Origin: Clostridiales bacterium
GTDB taxonomy: Bacteria > Bacillota_A > Clostridia > Christensenellales > Aristaeellaceae
Length of the DNA: 5,944 nucleotides
Assembly (NCBI GenBank): GCA_012514855.1
Contig: JAAYZL010000239.1
Coordinates: forward strand, 1-5,944
Reading direction: 5' to 3'
In this document: positions 4,592 to 5,944 of the stretch, piece after piece
Position numbering within the stretch: position 1 is the stretch's first letter
How the letters are laid out: each line of letters begins with the position of its first letter
Position numbers and translations under genes: made by a program
Notes under the pieces: model-generated
Told to the model about the DNA's origin: nothing
Database searches by the model: none
What the model saw: only the letters and a program-made list of their open reading frames with translations

Positions 4592-5515
4592 TCATGCGAT
4601 GTGCAGCGAGTGTATCAGATTTTCGACGATCTCTTCATACTCCGGCGTCGGCTCGGTGCCCAGGTCGACCATCGCCATATACGCCCAGCTGTCCGCGATC
4701 ACGAACACGGCGTCCGTCCGGTAGGTTATGCCGCTGGGCATGGTGTGCGTGTAGCGCCAGCGCTCGGCCGGAAAGCCGGAGACGGGCTCGATCTCGATCT
4801 CGGTCAGGCCTTTCGCGCCGTCATCGAGGAACGATTCCCGCAGGGATTCGAAGGAGCTTGAGTCGGCGGGGAATTCGTCTTCCTCCAAGACGCTGCGTAT
4901 CACGGCAGCGGAAATCGGACGCTTGCCTCCGAGGAGATACAGGATCGAGCGGGAGGGTTCCACGGTTTTGTACGTGTACAGCTCATCCACTTCGAGTTCA
5001 AATCCCGAGAGGTCCGCCGTCAGCATCGGAAGGTTATCCCGCGGCGCGTCCCGGAGCGACAGCGCGCCGATGACCCGCTCGATCCGCTCGTCGTAGTCCT
5101 CGGCGCGCTCGAGGGAAATCAGAAGGCTGACGCCGTAGGAGAACTCGCCCGCGTCGACCAGCAGCATGTCCCATCGGGTTTCCTCCCCTTCCGACGCGCG
5201 CACAAAGCGCCGGCGCTGCGCGGGATAATCGCCGACGGACACGTCCGGAAGCGCCTCGACAGAGGACGCGCCCGCGAGCAGCTCCTCGAGGCTTAGAACC
5301 ATGTCCGCCTTCCGGTAGCCGGTGCAGGAGAGCTGCAATTCCGTCCAAGAGACGTTCTTCGAGTAGCCGTATATGCCGCTCTCCTCCCGCTGGATGACGT
5401 CATCGGACTCGGCGCTGTGGAAGTCGCCGTCGAGCCACAAAAAGTCCCCCTCGGCGCGTCCCGCAGGCAGAGCCGCCAGCAGGAGCACGAGCAAAACAGC
5501 GCAAACCCGTCTCAT
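4592..5515 (-). CDS. Secreted protein of unknown function with two related domains
   Basis: This encodes 307 residues. A signal peptide (MRRV, a leucine-rich core, cleavage probably after GRA at 21) sends it out of the cell. Cys5 is too close to the N-terminus to be a lipobox cysteine, so it is probably a free secreted protein. The mature part appears to be two copies of one alpha/beta domain. Residues 91-154 (VGDYPAQRRRF ... YGVSLLIS ... YDERIERVIGALSL) align by eye with 244-306 (VSGFPAERWRY ... WAYMAMVDLG ... YEEIVENLIHSLHI). Each has a YPA/FPA-x-R strand, a central strand pair and a final amphipathic helix. The shape recalls PsbP/DUF1795-like or DcrB-like domains, but I cannot confirm a family. 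The protein is acidic. The start is fixed by AGGAGG five bases upstream. It follows metA by nine bases and is separated by 41 bases from the SGNH start, so co-transcription is likely. Function is unknown. Confidence 0.85.
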   Translation of the reverse strand: MRRVCAVLLVLLLAALPAGRAEGDFLWLDGDFHSAESDDVIQREESGIYGYSKNVSWTELQLSCTGYRKADMVLSLEELLAGASSVEALPDVSVGDYPAQRRRFVRASEGEETRWDMLLVDAGEFSYGVSLLISLERAEDYDERIERVIGALSLRDAPRDNLPMLTADLSGFELEVDELYTYKTVEPSRSILYLLGGKRPISAAVIRSVLEEDEFPADSSSFESLRESFLDDGAKGLTEIEIEPVSGFPAERWRYTHTMPSGITYRTDAVFVIADSWAYMAMVDLGTEPTPEYEEIVENLIHSLHIA

Positions 5516-5520
5516 CGCGG

Positions 5521-5526
5521 CCTCCT
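5521..5526 (-). promoter_or_regulatory. Shine-Dalgarno AGGAGG overlapping the metA stop codon
   Basis: Minus-strand CAATAGGAGG contains the TAG stop of metA (5527-5525) and the full AGGAGG site for the secreted protein, five bases before its ATG at 5515. This overlap supports co-transcription and possibly translational coupling of the two genes. Confidence 0.8.
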
Positions 5527-5944
5527 ATTGGATCGTGCTGATGTCGTAGGGCGTCGTCTGGTAGACGAAGTAGTTGAGCCAGTTCGAGTAGAGCAGGTTC
5601 GCGTGGCTGCGCCAGGAGACGTTGGGCGGCTGCGAATCGTCGTCGTCCGGGAAGTAGTTCTTCGGGACCTCGATCGGCAGCCCGGCCGACTTGTCGCGCA
5701 GGTACTCGCGCTTGAGCGTCTCCGCGTCGTACTCCGGGTGGCCGGTCACGAAGATCTGCCGGCCGCGGTTCGTCGAGACGGCGTACACGCCGGCCTCCTC
5801 GGACGACGAGAGGATCTTGAGCGCCTCGACCTCCTCGACGTCCTCGCGCCGGATCGTCGTGTGGCGCGAGTGCGGCACCATGAACTCGTCGTCGAAGCCG
5901 CGCAGGAGGATCGAGGTCTTGCGCTCCGGCACGTGCTTGAACAC
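5525..5944 (-). CDS. metA: Homoserine O-acyltransferase MetA, C-terminal part (cut by window edge)
   Basis: The last 139 residues of MetA are present; the start and about half of the protein, including the nucleophile cysteine, lie beyond base 5944. The enzyme acylates homoserine (with acetyl- or succinyl-CoA) as the first committed step of methionine synthesis. Recognisable family blocks are [16 protein letters not shown] (13-21 of the fragment), PHSRHT (24-29), [11 protein letters not shown] (63-73), PKNYFP (94-99), WRSHANLL (111-118) and [14 protein letters not shown] (121-134). His69 and Glu71 in GHPEY match the catalytic histidine and glutamate of the family. The first visible codon, GTG, is an internal valine, not a start. 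Whether acetyl- or succinyl-CoA is used depends on a residue outside the window. The gene leads a tight leftward cluster and its promoter is not visible. Confidence 0.96.
   Translation of the reverse strand: MFKHVPERKTSILLRGFDDEFMVPHSRHTTIRREDVEEVEALKILSSSEEAGVYAVSTNRGRQIFVTGHPEYDAETLKREYLRDKSAGLPIEVPKNYFPDDDDSQPPNVSWRSHANLLYSNWLNYFVYQTTPYDISTIQ

Noticed and set aside
4551..4595. Alternative SGNH start at the ATG at 4595, overlapping the previous stop as ATGA
   Set aside because: It has no ribosome site, and the GAGGTG six bases before 4550 fits a start there; it remains possible if coupling replaces a ribosome site.
4573..4601. TTGACG at 4573-4578 as a plus-strand -35 box
   Set aside because: No -10-like sequence at the right distance and no plus-strand gene follows.

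Overview
The window is GC-rich throughout and densely coding, with no sign of an insertion sequence, CRISPR array or RNA gene. The best taxonomic clue is a SCIFF peptide gene followed by its radical SAM/SPASM maturase, a pair that is a hallmark of the class Clostridia. A TIGR04086-type membrane protein nearby and strong GGAGG-type ribosome binding sites agree with this. The high GC suggests one of the GC-rich, probably gut-associated clostridial lineages, but I cannot place it more precisely from this sequence.

Layout. Positions 1-196 (minus) hold the first 65 codons of a protein with a PD-(D/E)XK nuclease-like signature. It is driven by a very good promoter whose -10 box lies so close to the ATG that the mRNA should be leaderless. 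Reading rightward, 267-674 encodes a four-helix TIGR04086/DUF3792-type membrane protein. After a 166-bp gap with a strong GC hairpin, 841-1560 encodes a secreted protein made of three bacterial SH3 domains. A clear sigma-A-type promoter (1590-1618) then drives scfA (1654-1794, a 46-residue SCIFF ranthipeptide precursor) and scfB (1863-3209, its maturase). Between the two lies a nested hairpin with an intrinsic-terminator-like core. A strong terminator at 3211-3242 ends the unit.

The right half is one leftward gene cluster that meets scfB tail to tail. It starts with the C-terminal half of metA (homoserine O-acyltransferase, running in from beyond 5944). Nine bases later comes a secreted protein with two related domains (4592-5515), then an intracellular SGNH hydrolase (3867-4550), then a HAD phosphatase (3241-3867) whose start overlaps the SGNH stop in TAATG. 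Close spacing suggests co-transcription, but only metA has a firmly known pathway.

How they work together: ScfB is expected to bind the ScfA leader through its N-terminal recognition domain and install Cys-to-acceptor thioether crosslinks. No exporter or leader peptidase is in the window. The SH3 protein and the TIGR04086 protein are neighbours of unknown relation to this pathway. SGNH and HAD may act in sequence on a common metabolite, but that is inference.
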